A stretch of 64,000 nt of DNA from Brevundimonas vesicularis. GTDB taxonomy: Bacteria > Pseudomonadota > Alphaproteobacteria > Caulobacterales > Caulobacteraceae. The notes beneath the pieces were generated by a model that was given only the letters and a program-made list of their open reading frames with translations, ran no database searches and was not told the origin of the DNA. The DNA lies in the NCBI RefSeq assembly GCF_014204545.1, contig NZ_JACHLJ010000002.1, positions 434,001 to 498,000 of the forward strand, given 5' to 3'. The stretch's first letter is position 1, and every line of letters starts with the position of its first letter. A program made the position numbers and the translations under genes. Below are positions 15,929 through 24,480 of this stretch, piece by piece.

Positions 15929-16840
15929 TCAGCCGGCGGCAGCCCCAGAAAAGCGTATGGCGAACAGCGTGGGCTTCGCCGTCCATTCATTGGTGTCAAG
16001 TTTGGCCACCGGGTTCTGGACGAGCTGCACCAGTGGCGTGGAGGTTTCGCAGCCGGCGACCAGACACAGCCAGTAATTGGCCCCATGCGCTTGCGCCGCC
16101 GCCAGCTCGTTGGCCGTTAGCTCGACTGCTGCGAAAGCCGCCCCGGTGGTCCCTTTGACCTCGACGCGCTGCACTGCGCCGTCGGTATCGCGGTAGTCGA
16201 TGTCCCACCCGGGCGTCTCGCCTTGGGCTGCGCGGTGGACGCAATCACTGCAGCCCGCGACGTTGTCCTGAATGTATCTGAGCGCCACACGCTCGGCCCA
16301 GTCGCCGATCGCCTTGGCGCGCTTGCTTCGTCGTTCGCCACCTGGCGAAGGCTGATGGCGCCCCAGTGAGGGCGGCAGGATCAGCTGATCCGATCCTGTA
16401 ATCGTCACAAGGTCGATCGAGGCCGTGGCGGTTACACCGGCGCCGCTCGCCAGACCTTCCGCCACGATATCGGCATACACAGCGGGATCGAGAGCGCGTA
16501 CGCCGTCCCACCAGAGGTTCCGAGCTATCTGCTCGCGCGTTTCACCATCCACCTTTGCGTTGACCGGCTTCGCGAAACGCTCGTAGTCGACTATGCTGCA
16601 GTACCAGGCGCCCTTCTTAGCCTCGTCCGGCCAAATCGTGCCGATCCTGCCGTAGCCCAGATACTCAGCAGGCCCGCGCCGCCCGGATTTTCGTGCGACG
16701 CCCCGGTAGTAGACAAATGGCTCGCCCGGCAGGACCTTACCGCGATACTTTGACGGGAAATGGTACTGAACGCCCTCGACGTCATTCCAGTTATGCGCGG
16801 AATCCCGAACGACATCGTTATGGACGAGAACTATAGGCAC
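15929..16840 (-). CDS. DUF3883 PD-(D/E)XK-like protein with N-terminal EVE/PUA-like domain
   Basis: A 303-residue two-domain protein. The N-terminal half (VQYHFPSKYRGKVLPGEPFV, then YYRG and GYGRIGTI) resembles the EVE/PUA-like small domains often fused to nucleases that sense modified DNA. The C-terminal half is DUF3883, a PD-(D/E)XK relative: AIGDWAERVALRYI, PGWDIDYRD (acidic residue), then RVEVKGTTG (ExK) and LTANELAAAQAHGANYWLCL. It is the first gene of a four-gene minus-strand operon with MBL, DUF4062 and helical proteins. It may be a modification-dependent nuclease. Confidence 0.75.
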   Translation of the reverse strand: MPIVLVHNDVVRDSAHNWNDVEGVQYHFPSKYRGKVLPGEPFVYYRGVARKSGRRGPAEYLGYGRIGTIWPDEAKKGAWYCSIVDYERFAKPVNAKVDGETREQIARNLWWDGVRALDPAVYADIVAEGLASGAGVTATASIDLVTITGSDQLILPPSLGRHQPSPGGERRSKRAKAIGDWAERVALRYIQDNVAGCSDCVHRAAQGETPGWDIDYRDTDGAVQRVEVKGTTGAAFAAVELTANELAAAQAHGANYWLCLVAGCETSTPLVQLVQNPVAKLDTNEWTAKPTLFAIRFSGAAAG

Positions 16841-17175
16841 AGTCGCATCTCAGGCGCCGAGCGGCGGGTTATTCTGAAAGCGCCTAGCGCCACAAGCTGG
16901 ACCGTAGCACGACCAAAACTTGTGTCCATCACCTGCACCTAGCTAAGACACGGGCGCCAGCCGAACCAACGCTAAAGCTCGCCCCTCGTCGACGGCTTCA
17001 CGCTTGAAGGAGGCCTCGCAAGCCCGCCTTAGCGCCACGACGACCGTGCTTCATGGCAAAGTGCAGCACGTGCACGCTCTGCTCTCGACCGTCACGATGC
17101 GGCTGAAGTAGGTGGACCCGGAAGTCGCCCGGAGTATGGTCGACCCCACATTCAACACCCGAAAGCTCACACTCG
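16841..17175. other. Intergenic region with an antisense open frame
   Basis: There are 335 bases between the divergent DUF3883 gene and hsdM. A minus-strand frame that ends at 16998 runs from inside hsdM. It encodes STCTECELSGVECGVDHT, then FRVHLLQPH and HVLHFAMKHG, a Cys/His pattern that looks less random than a shadow frame. It has no convincing start codon and may be the remnant of a gene cut by arrival of the hsd locus. Otherwise nothing is recognised here except, presumably, the promoters. Confidence 0.35.
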
Positions 17176-18735
17176 GTGCAAGTAGACCTACAGGACCTCA
17201 CCCGCCGTCTTTTCCAGACTGCGAACCAACTGTGGGCCAACACCGACTTGCGCCCGGACCAGTACGCCCAGCCGGTTCTTGCCCTGATCGCGTTGCGGCA
17301 GATGGAGGCCAAGTTCGACCTAATTCATGCCGAGCTGTCCTCGATCATGACGGGCCGCCTCAAGCCCACCCCGGGGGATTACCACGGCCTCGGCGCCGTC
17401 TTCCTGCCTGAGCATGCCCGCTTCTCCTACCTGCTGTCCCTGCCGGAGACGGAGAACCTGGCGGAGGCCCTGAACGAGGCCATGAAGGCCATAACGGAGC
17501 ACAATCCGGACCTGGCGGGCGTGATGCCCCAGGGCTACGGAGCGCTGCCCAATAGCGTCCTCAGGGAGCTGCTGCGCCTGCTCCAGCCGCTGAAGATCGA
17601 CGGGGACGCCTACGGCCTGATCTTCGAGTACTTCATGGGCGAGTTCGCCTCGTCGTACATGCAGAAGGGCGGCGAATACTTCACACCCGGCTCGATCGTG
17701 AAACTGATCGTCGAGGTCCTGGAACCCTATCACGGCAAGATTTTCGACCCGGCCTGCGGTTCGGGCGGCATGTTCGTCCACTCCGCCGAGTTTGTGAAGC
17801 GCCACCACAAGAACCCGACGCGGGAAATCGGCATCTACGGGGCCGAAAAGATGTCAGACACCCAAAAGCTGTGCCGCCTGAACCTGGCGGTCCACGGGGT
17901 CTCGGGCGACATCAGGATCGCCAACAGCTACTACGAGGATCCGCATGACCTGGTCGGCCAGTTCGACTTCGTTATGGCGAACCCGCCCTTCAACCAGTCG
18001 GAGGTCGATCGCAGCCGTCTGGTCACCGAGGCGGGCCATGTGGACGCGAAGTTCTCGCTCGGCATCCCCACCACCAGCAACGCCAACTACCTCTGGATCG
18101 GCCTGTTCAACGCCGCCCTGAACGAGACGGGACGTGCGGGCTTCGTCATGGCCAACTCGGCCTCGGACGCAGGCGGGGCGGAGCGGGAGATGCGCCGCAA
18201 GCTGATCGAGAGCGGGGCGGTGGACGTGATCGTCTCCACCTCGCCCAATATGTTCTTCACCGTCACCCTGCCGGTGACCCTGTGGTTCCTCGACAAGGCC
18301 AAGGCGAAGGGCGACCGGGCCGACGAGGTGCTGTTCATCGACGCCAGGCACATCTTCCGTCAGGTCACCCGCGCCCACCGCGACTACACGCCCGACCAGA
18401 TCGAATTCCTGGGCAATATCGTGCGCCTGTGGCGCGGACGGAAAGCAGAGCTGGAAGCGGGGAGCGGCGAGCGCGTGACCCGGACCTTCGGCGATGATGG
18501 CTACAAGGACGTCCCAGGCCTGTGCAAGGTGGCGACTCGCGCCGAGATTGCCGCCCAGGACTGGAGCCTCAGCCCTGGCCGCTACGTGGGCGTGGCGCCC
18601 GGCGAGCAGGTGGACGACGTCGACTTCAAGGAGCGGCTGGAGGCCCTGCATGAAGAGATAGAGGGGCTGAACGCCGAGGCGGCGCGGATTCAGGCGTTGA
18701 TCGCGCTGAACGTGGCTGAGGTGCTCGAGGCATGA
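17176..18735 (+). CDS. hsdM: Type I restriction-modification DNA methyltransferase subunit
   Basis: A 519-residue N6-adenine methyltransferase subunit of a type I restriction enzyme. The N-terminal helical domain (LTRRLFQTANQLWAN) is followed by GEYFTPGSIVKLIVE, the SAM motif FDPACGSGGMFVHSAEF, and the catalytic motif NPPF in DFVMANPPFNQSE. The C-terminal helices pair with HsdS. A GTG at 17176 is the likely start (VQVDLQDLTRRLF). hsdS begins at the ATGA overlap at its end. This is the first gene of the operon hsdM-hsdS-DUF4268-hsdR. Confidence 0.93.
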   Translation: MQVDLQDLTRRLFQTANQLWANTDLRPDQYAQPVLALIALRQMEAKFDLIHAELSSIMTGRLKPTPGDYHGLGAVFLPEHARFSYLLSLPETENLAEALNEAMKAITEHNPDLAGVMPQGYGALPNSVLRELLRLLQPLKIDGDAYGLIFEYFMGEFASSYMQKGGEYFTPGSIVKLIVEVLEPYHGKIFDPACGSGGMFVHSAEFVKRHHKNPTREIGIYGAEKMSDTQKLCRLNLAVHGVSGDIRIANSYYEDPHDLVGQFDFVMANPPFNQSEVDRSRLVTEAGHVDAKFSLGIPTTSNANYLWIGLFNAALNETGRAGFVMANSASDAGGAEREMRRKLIESGAVDVIVSTSPNMFFTVTLPVTLWFLDKAKAKGDRADEVLFIDARHIFRQVTRAHRDYTPDQIEFLGNIVRLWRGRKAELEAGSGERVTRTFGDDGYKDVPGLCKVATRAEIAAQDWSLSPGRYVGVAPGEQVDDVDFKERLEALHEEIEGLNAEAARIQALIALNVAEVLEA

Positions 18736-19985
18736 GCGGTTGGCAGACGCGGAGGCTCGGAGACCTCTGCACACAGGTGACTGTAGGCCACGTAGGCAAA
18801 ATGTCGGATCAGTATGTCGATGCTGGTGTGCCTTTCCTGCGGTCCCAAGACATCCGACCGGGCTTCATCGAGTTGGGGGACCTGAAGTACATCTCACCCG
18901 AATTCCACAAGCGGTTGCGCAAATCCCGCCTTTCTCCCGGAGACGTGGCCATTGTTCGGACAGGCTACCCTGGAACTGCGGCAGTGATCCCCGGGGACCT
19001 ACCAGATGCGAACTGCGCCGACCTTGTGATCGCAAGGCCAGGTCCTACGCTTGATGCGCGCTTTCTTGCGTTCGTCCTCAACAGCCCTTGGGGTAAAGGA
19101 CAGATCGGCGGGCGGCTCGTGGGGGCTGCTCAACAGCATTTCAATGTGCGCGTAGCCCAAGCTCTCGAAATCCCGTTCCCTCCTCTTGAGACCCAACGCC
19201 GCATCGCGTCGATCCTCGGGGCCTATGACGACCTGATCGAGGTCAACCGGCGCCGGGTGGCGGTGCTGGAGGAGATGGCGCGGGGGCTGTTCGAGGAGTG
19301 GTTCGTCCGCTTCCGCTTCCCCGGCCACGAGAGCGCGCCCCTTGTCGACACCCCGGACGGCCCGCGGCCTCAGGGGTGGACGAGGGGGCAGGCCAAGGAC
19401 GTCATTGCCTTCGATCCCAAGACCAAGATCCCAAAAGACGACGACAAACCATTCATCCCCATGGGACATTTGGACACGGTCACATCGCTGATAGCCTCTC
19501 CTGAAAGTCGTAAGGGCAACTCGGGCGCCAAGTTTCGCAATTGGGACACGCTCTTCGCCCGCATCACTCCCTGTCTGGAAAACGGCAAGACGGGCCTCGT
19601 TCGAGACCTCCCCGGGGTAAACGGAATCGGATTCGGTTCCACGGAGTTCATTGTGATGCGTGGTGAGCGCTCGGGACCTGCTTTTACTTACTGCCTCTCG
19701 CGCCTTCCCGGATTTCGCGATCATGCCCGGTCGTCTATGTCAGGAGCTACCGGGCGCCAGCGGGCGCGAACGGAAAGCGTTGCGACCTACGCGATGGCCA
19801 TTCCAGCCTCGGATGACCTCTTTGATCGGTTCGAGAGCGCGGCGTGGCCCATGCTGGAGTTGGTCGGCAAGCTTGGGAGCATGAACGAACGTCTTGCAAC
19901 TTCCCGGGACCTTCTGCTCCCCCGGCTCATCTCCGGCCAGCTCTCCGTCGAGGCGGCCGAACGGGACCTGGAGCTGGCCGCATGA
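18732..19985 (+). CDS. hsdS: Type I restriction-modification specificity subunit
   Basis: A 417-residue HsdS subunit that reads the split DNA target. Two target-recognition domains are visible. The first spans about residues 1-150 (WQTRRLGDLCTQVTVGHVG; VPFLRSQDIRPG; FNVRVAQALEIPFPP). The second spans about residues 215-380 (WTRGQAKDVIAFDPKTKIP; TLFARITPCLENGKTG). Each is followed by a conserved helix, the first being PLETQRRIASILGAYDDLI. Both domains are complete. It overlaps hsdM by four bases and is followed by a DUF4268 gene starting inside its stop. The recognised sequence cannot be predicted from this. Confidence 0.92.
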   Translation: MSGWQTRRLGDLCTQVTVGHVGKMSDQYVDAGVPFLRSQDIRPGFIELGDLKYISPEFHKRLRKSRLSPGDVAIVRTGYPGTAAVIPGDLPDANCADLVIARPGPTLDARFLAFVLNSPWGKGQIGGRLVGAAQQHFNVRVAQALEIPFPPLETQRRIASILGAYDDLIEVNRRRVAVLEEMARGLFEEWFVRFRFPGHESAPLVDTPDGPRPQGWTRGQAKDVIAFDPKTKIPKDDDKPFIPMGHLDTVTSLIASPESRKGNSGAKFRNWDTLFARITPCLENGKTGLVRDLPGVNGIGFGSTEFIVMRGERSGPAFTYCLSRLPGFRDHARSSMSGATGRQRARTESVATYAMAIPASDDLFDRFESAAWPMLELVGKLGSMNERLATSRDLLLPRLISGQLSVEAAERDLELAA

Positions 19986-20995
19986 CCGTGAAGCTGGGCA
20001 AGGTGATCCAGGTCGACGTTCGCAGGGCGTGGCCGAACGAGGCCGCGCACTTCACGCCTTGGCTCGCCTCTCCTGACGGCCTGGAGCTGCTCCAGGACGC
20101 GCTCGGGATGGACCTGGAGGTGGAGGCCATGGAGCAGTTCGTCGGCCCCTTCCGGGCGGACATCCTGGCGAAGCGCACCGACACGCCCGACGAGCACTGG
20201 GTGTTGGTCGAGAACCAACTGGAGAAGACCGATCACCGCCACCTGGGCCAGCTGCTGACCTATGCCGCGGGCCTCAAGGCCGCGACGATCGTCTGGGTCG
20301 CCCAGGACTTCGCCGAGGAGCACCGCGCCGCGCTCGACTGGCTGAACGAGATTACAAGCGACGCCTACCAATTTTTCGGCCTCCAGATCGAGCTGTGGCA
20401 GATCGGCGCTTCCGACCCCGCGCCCATGCTCAATATCCTGGCCGAACCGAACGAATGGTCGCGCGAGGTCAAGCAGTCGGCGGAAGGCGGCGTGTCCGAC
20501 CTCAAGCAACAGCAGTTGGCCTACTGGCAGGCTCTTCGGACCCGATTGCTGGAGCGAAAGAGCAAGGTGCGGCCGCAAAAGGCCCACCCGCAGTCGTGGA
20601 CCACCTTCGCCATCGGCCGCGCGGGAACCTGGCTTGGCGCCTGCGTGCACTCCCAGAAGAAATATGTCTGGGCCGAGTTCTGCTTCCGGGGGCCGGCGGG
20701 CAAGGTCTGGTACGACGAGTTGTTCGCGCAGAAAGAGGCCATCGAGGCGGAGTTTGGCGCCCCGCTGTCGTGGGAGCGCCTGGACGGGAAGAAGCAGAGC
20801 CGCATCGCGATCTATCTGGAAGGCGCGGACCCGACCCGCGAGGCGGACTGGCCCCGCCAGCACGAGTGGCTGATCCAGCAGCTGGAGAGGATGCGCCCCG
20901 TGTTCCAGACACGTGCCCTCGCTTTGAGCGACGGCAACGGCATACCTATGACCGAGGCCGATGATGCCGGCCCTGAGGAGCCGGAAGAGGCTTGA
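19982..20995 (+). CDS. DUF4268-domain protein inside the type I restriction operon
   Basis: This 337-residue protein starts MTVKLGKVIQVDVRRAWPNE at an ATGA overlap with hsdS. The N-terminal half looks like a PD-(D/E)XK-type fold (FRADILAKRTDTPDEHWVLV, then ENQLEKTDHRHLGQLLTYAA), and the C-terminal half is the DUF4268 domain (SWTTFAIGRAGTWLGACVHS; AEFCFRGPAGKVWYDELF). Such proteins are often encoded in or beside type I loci but are not part of the classic complex. Its place between hsdS and hsdR, coupled on both sides, argues for a working role with the enzyme, perhaps as an accessory nuclease or regulator. Confidence 0.82.
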   Translation: MTVKLGKVIQVDVRRAWPNEAAHFTPWLASPDGLELLQDALGMDLEVEAMEQFVGPFRADILAKRTDTPDEHWVLVENQLEKTDHRHLGQLLTYAAGLKAATIVWVAQDFAEEHRAALDWLNEITSDAYQFFGLQIELWQIGASDPAPMLNILAEPNEWSREVKQSAEGGVSDLKQQQLAYWQALRTRLLERKSKVRPQKAHPQSWTTFAIGRAGTWLGACVHSQKKYVWAEFCFRGPAGKVWYDELFAQKEAIEAEFGAPLSWERLDGKKQSRIAIYLEGADPTREADWPRQHEWLIQQLERMRPVFQTRALALSDGNGIPMTEADDAGPEEPEEA

Positions 20996-23900
20996 TGGCG
21001 CCCTCGCTGACCGGAACCATCGCCTCCGAGGACGGCATCGTCGAGCAGCCCGCGCTGGCTCTCCTGCAGGAGTTGGGCTGGACGCACGCCAACCTCATGA
21101 ACGAGCAACCGGGCCCGGCGAACCCGACAGGCCGGACGAGCTTTCGTCAGACGTGGCTTCCGGCGCGCCTCCAACAGGCCTTGGCCAAGCTCAACCCCGG
21201 CCTGCCCCCCGAAGCCCTGAAGCTGGCCGAGGAGGCCCTGACGAAGGACCGCACCGGCGCCCTCGCGCCCAACGCCAACCGCGAGGTGCACGGCTTCCTG
21301 ATCGACGGCGTGCGCGTCCAGGTGCGCAAGGGCGACGGCGCGTTCGAGGACATGACCGTCCGCGTCATCGACTGGAAGGACCCGCTGGCGAACGACTTCC
21401 TGGTGACAAGCCAGGTCTGGGTCGAAGGCGTGCTTCACAAGCGCCGCCCCGACACGATCGGCTTCGTCAACGGCCTGCCGCTGCTCCTGGCCGAATGGAA
21501 GGCGCCCACCTGTCCGCTGGCCGACGCCTACGAGAAGAACCTGCGGGACTACCGGGACACAGTGCCCCGTCTGTTCGACGCCAACGGCTTCGTGTTGCTC
21601 TCCAACGGCCTGGAGTCGGTCATGGGGGCGAGCCATGCCGCCTACGAGTTCTACGCCCCCTGGAAGAAGCTCGACGAAGACGGACCCGAGGACGCGAGCC
21701 TGGAGACGATGCTGCGGGCGACCTGCGAACCTGCCCGCTTTCTCGACCTGATCGAGAGCTTCATCCTCTTCGACGAGGTCCCCGGCGGCCTGCGCAAGAT
21801 CATCGGCAAGTACCACCAGGTGCTGGGCGTCAACCGCGCCATTCAGGCCGTGAAGCACATCGCGGACAACCAGGGCAAGCTCGGCGTCTTCTGGCACACG
21901 CAGGGCTCGGGCAAGAGCCTGTCGATGGTGATGTTCGCCGAGAAGGTCCTGCGGCGGCTGGGCGGCAACTACACCTTCGTCATCGTCACCGACCGCACCG
22001 AACTGGACGACCAGATCGCCGGTCAGTTCGCATCGGCCGGCGCCCTCACAAAGAACATCGACCAGGTTCAGGCAGGCAGCCGGGATCACCTCAAGACCCT
22101 GCTGTCGGGCAACGAGCGTTATGTCTTCACGCTGATCCAAAAGTTCTCGACCGCCGAGCGAGAGCCCATGCCGGTCCTTTCCGACCGGTCCGACATCATC
22201 GTCATCACCGACGAAGCCCACCGGAGCCAGTACGACCAGCTCGCGGCCAACATGCGGGCGGCCTTGCCCAACGCGGCCTTCATCGGCTTCACCGGGACCC
22301 CGCTGATCAAGGGGGCGGACAGCAAGACCCGCGAGGTCTTCGGTGACTATGTGTCCATCTACGACTTCGCCCAGTCGGTCCGCGACGGCGCCACGGTCCC
22401 GCTGTACTACGAGGCCCGCAAGCCCGAGCTGCAGATGGACGCCGACGCCCTGCGTGAGGAGCTGAACGACCTCCTGGATGAGGCCATGCTCGACGAGGAG
22501 CAGGAGAGGAAGCTCCAGCGCCAGTTCGGCCGCCAATACACGCTGATCACCGCGCCCGATCGTCTCGACAAGGTGGCCGACGACGTGGCGCTCCACTTCG
22601 CCCAGCGCGGCTATCGGGGCAAGGCGATGTTCGTGGCGATCGACAAGGCCACTGCCGTCGCCATGCACGACCGCGTGAAGGCGTCCGTAGCCCGGCGGAT
22701 CGCCGAAGACGAGATCAAGCTCAAGACCGCGCATGAAGCGGAAGGCGCGGCGATCGTCGAACGCCTACAGTGGCTACGTGAGCTCGACATGGCGGTTGTC
22801 GTCAGCCAGGGCCAGAACGAAATCGACGACCTGAAGAAGAAGGGCCTCGACATCCTGCCCCACCGGGAGCGGATGCAGAAGGAGGACCTGGAAGCCAAGT
22901 TCAAGGACAAGGACGACCCGCTGCGGCTGGTGTTTGTCTGCGCCATGTGGATCACGGGTTTCGACGTCCCCTCGATCGGCACCGTCTACCTCGACAAGCC
23001 GATGAAGAATCACACGCTCATGCAGACCATTGCCCGCGCCAATCGCCGGGCCGAAGGCAAGACGGCGGGGGTGATCGTCGACTACGTAGGCGTGTTCAAC
23101 AACCTCCAAAAGGCGCTGGCGGTCTATGCAGGGGGTGGAAGCGGCGAAGGCAAGCGTGAGCCGATTGAAGGCAAGGAAGCTCTGGTAGGCACCCTTGAAG
23201 ACGCCTTGAGGGCCGCACGCGCCTTTGTGGAGCCGTTGGGCGTCGACGTGGACGCGATCGGTGGCGCAACACAGAAGAGCTTCGACAGACTCAAGCTCAT
23301 TTCGAGCGCCGTCGAAACTCTGATAGCTCCAGACGATCGGCGGAGAGAGTTCCTGCGCCTGACCGCGGCGGTCACGAAGGCCTATAAGGCGATCTTGCCC
23401 GACGAGCGGGCCGCTCCCTTCATGAAGCCCGTCGCGGTCCTGCACACCCTTTCTGACGCCGTGAAGGCCAAGTTGGGTCCAGTAGACATCTCGGCCATCT
23501 CCGACCGCATTGCCGAGATCATCGACGAGCGGCTGGAAGGCGTTGCGATCCTGACCCCGATTGTCGAGGGCGACACCCCAGAGGGCCGCGTAGACCTGTC
23601 GGGTATCGACTTCGAGGCCCTTGCCCGGCTCTTTGAGCAAAGCCCGAAGGTCACCGTCGAGCGCATGCGCGAGGAGGCTGAAGAGCAAGTGCGGATTATG
23701 GCCGAAGCCAACCCCACACGCATCCCGCTGGTCGAGCGGCTGGAGAAGCTGGTTGCCGAGTACAACTCGGGCGCTATCGACCCCGAGCGTTTCTTCGAGG
23801 CCCTGCAGGCGTTCATCGCCGGTCTGAACCAAGAGCAGCAGCGGGCGGCCCGTGAGGAGCTGTCAGAGGAGGAGCTGGCCATTTTCGACCTTCTCACGAC

Positions 23901-24168
23901 CCCGGAACCCAAGCTGACCAAAGCCCAGGAGATCCAGGTCAAAGTGGTCGCCAGACAGTTATTGGAGCGGTTGGACGAGCTCGTTAAGGCCGTCAACTGG
24001 ACGGGAAATCAGCAGTCACGAGGCGCGGTCTGGTCTGAAATTCGCCTAAAGCTGAACGATCTGCCAGAGGCCCCGTACCCCCAGGATCTTTGGGATGCGA
24101 AGGTCGATCAGGTATGGGACTTCGTTCTCACGCGGTACGCAGCATCGCAAGGCTCGCGCGTGATTTGA
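20995..24168 (+). CDS. hsdR: Type I restriction enzyme endonuclease/translocase subunit
   Basis: A 1057-residue HsdR subunit that translocates DNA with ATP and cleaves far from the target. The N-terminal nuclease domain has VRVIDWKDPLANDF, RRPDTIGFVNGLPLLLAEWK (PD and ExK elements). The SF2 motor shows Walker A WHTQGSGKSLSM, DRTELDDQIAGQF, DEAHRSQYD (motif II) and GFTGTPL (motif III), with ITGFDVPS and QTIARANRRAEGK (motif VI) further on. The C-terminal helical domain contacts HsdM. The ATG at 20995 overlaps the stop of the DUF4268 gene by one base. All motifs are intact. Confidence 0.94.
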   Translation: MAPSLTGTIASEDGIVEQPALALLQELGWTHANLMNEQPGPANPTGRTSFRQTWLPARLQQALAKLNPGLPPEALKLAEEALTKDRTGALAPNANREVHGFLIDGVRVQVRKGDGAFEDMTVRVIDWKDPLANDFLVTSQVWVEGVLHKRRPDTIGFVNGLPLLLAEWKAPTCPLADAYEKNLRDYRDTVPRLFDANGFVLLSNGLESVMGASHAAYEFYAPWKKLDEDGPEDASLETMLRATCEPARFLDLIESFILFDEVPGGLRKIIGKYHQVLGVNRAIQAVKHIADNQGKLGVFWHTQGSGKSLSMVMFAEKVLRRLGGNYTFVIVTDRTELDDQIAGQFASAGALTKNIDQVQAGSRDHLKTLLSGNERYVFTLIQKFSTAEREPMPVLSDRSDIIVITDEAHRSQYDQLAANMRAALPNAAFIGFTGTPLIKGADSKTREVFGDYVSIYDFAQSVRDGATVPLYYEARKPELQMDADALREELNDLLDEAMLDEEQERKLQRQFGRQYTLITAPDRLDKVADDVALHFAQRGYRGKAMFVAIDKATAVAMHDRVKASVARRIAEDEIKLKTAHEAEGAAIVERLQWLRELDMAVVVSQGQNEIDDLKKKGLDILPHRERMQKEDLEAKFKDKDDPLRLVFVCAMWITGFDVPSIGTVYLDKPMKNHTLMQTIARANRRAEGKTAGVIVDYVGVFNNLQKALAVYAGGGSGEGKREPIEGKEALVGTLEDALRAARAFVEPLGVDVDAIGGATQKSFDRLKLISSAVETLIAPDDRRREFLRLTAAVTKAYKAILPDERAAPFMKPVAVLHTLSDAVKAKLGPVDISAISDRIAEIIDERLEGVAILTPIVEGDTPEGRVDLSGIDFEALARLFEQSPKVTVERMREEAEEQVRIMAEANPTRIPLVERLEKLVAEYNSGAIDPERFFEALQAFIAGLNQEQQRAAREELSEEELAIFDLLTTPEPKLTKAQEIQVKVVARQLLERLDELVKAVNWTGNQQSRGAVWSEIRLKLNDLPEAPYPQDLWDAKVDQVWDFVLTRYAASQGSRVI

Positions 24169-24480
24169 AGCGTTCGGTCGAGGACAAGGCTGGCGCTGCG
24201 CTTTAGCTGTACAGTCCCCCTACCAGCCTTGTGATATGCAGCAGCCTGGCGGCCATCAAGCGACAGTTAGCGCCTGTTGCAGAAACGCCCGCCGGCCGAA
24301 AACGCCAGATGGTCACGCGCCATCAGCGGTATCGCCGCCGCGAAAGCGGACTCACATTCCACCGCTAGCAGCGGGTCTGCGTGCGAACCTGTGTTTGTGG
24401 ACACCGGCCTGACCACACCGCCTCAACCAACATGGCTAGAATGGCGGGCTTGCGATAGAAATAATCCTTCTCTGTGGTGA
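24169..24480. other. Intergenic region with long-spaced inverted repeat
   Basis: There are 312 bases without a recognised gene. Just after hsdR, ACAAGGCTGG (24184-24193) and CCAGCCTTGT (24223-24232) form a perfect 10-bp inverted repeat with a 29-base spacer, which may be the operon terminator. A short plus-strand frame (24277-24480) has random-looking composition and ends exactly where the next gene begins. No promoter is obvious. Confidence 0.5.
24184..24232. terminator. Possible terminator hairpin after hsdR
   Basis: The perfect 10-bp arms ACAAGGCTGG and CCAGCCTTGT start 16 bases after the hsdR stop. The long spacer and the missing T run make this a weak candidate; it could also be a protein-binding inverted repeat. 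Confidence 0.4.

Noticed and set aside
20812..22734. 640-codon minus-strand frame over hsdR
   Set aside because: It is antisense to hsdR, which has complete motifs; no family features on the minus strand.
24277..24480. Short frame just before the 24481 gene
   Set aside because: Random composition, no ribosome site; treated as non-coding.
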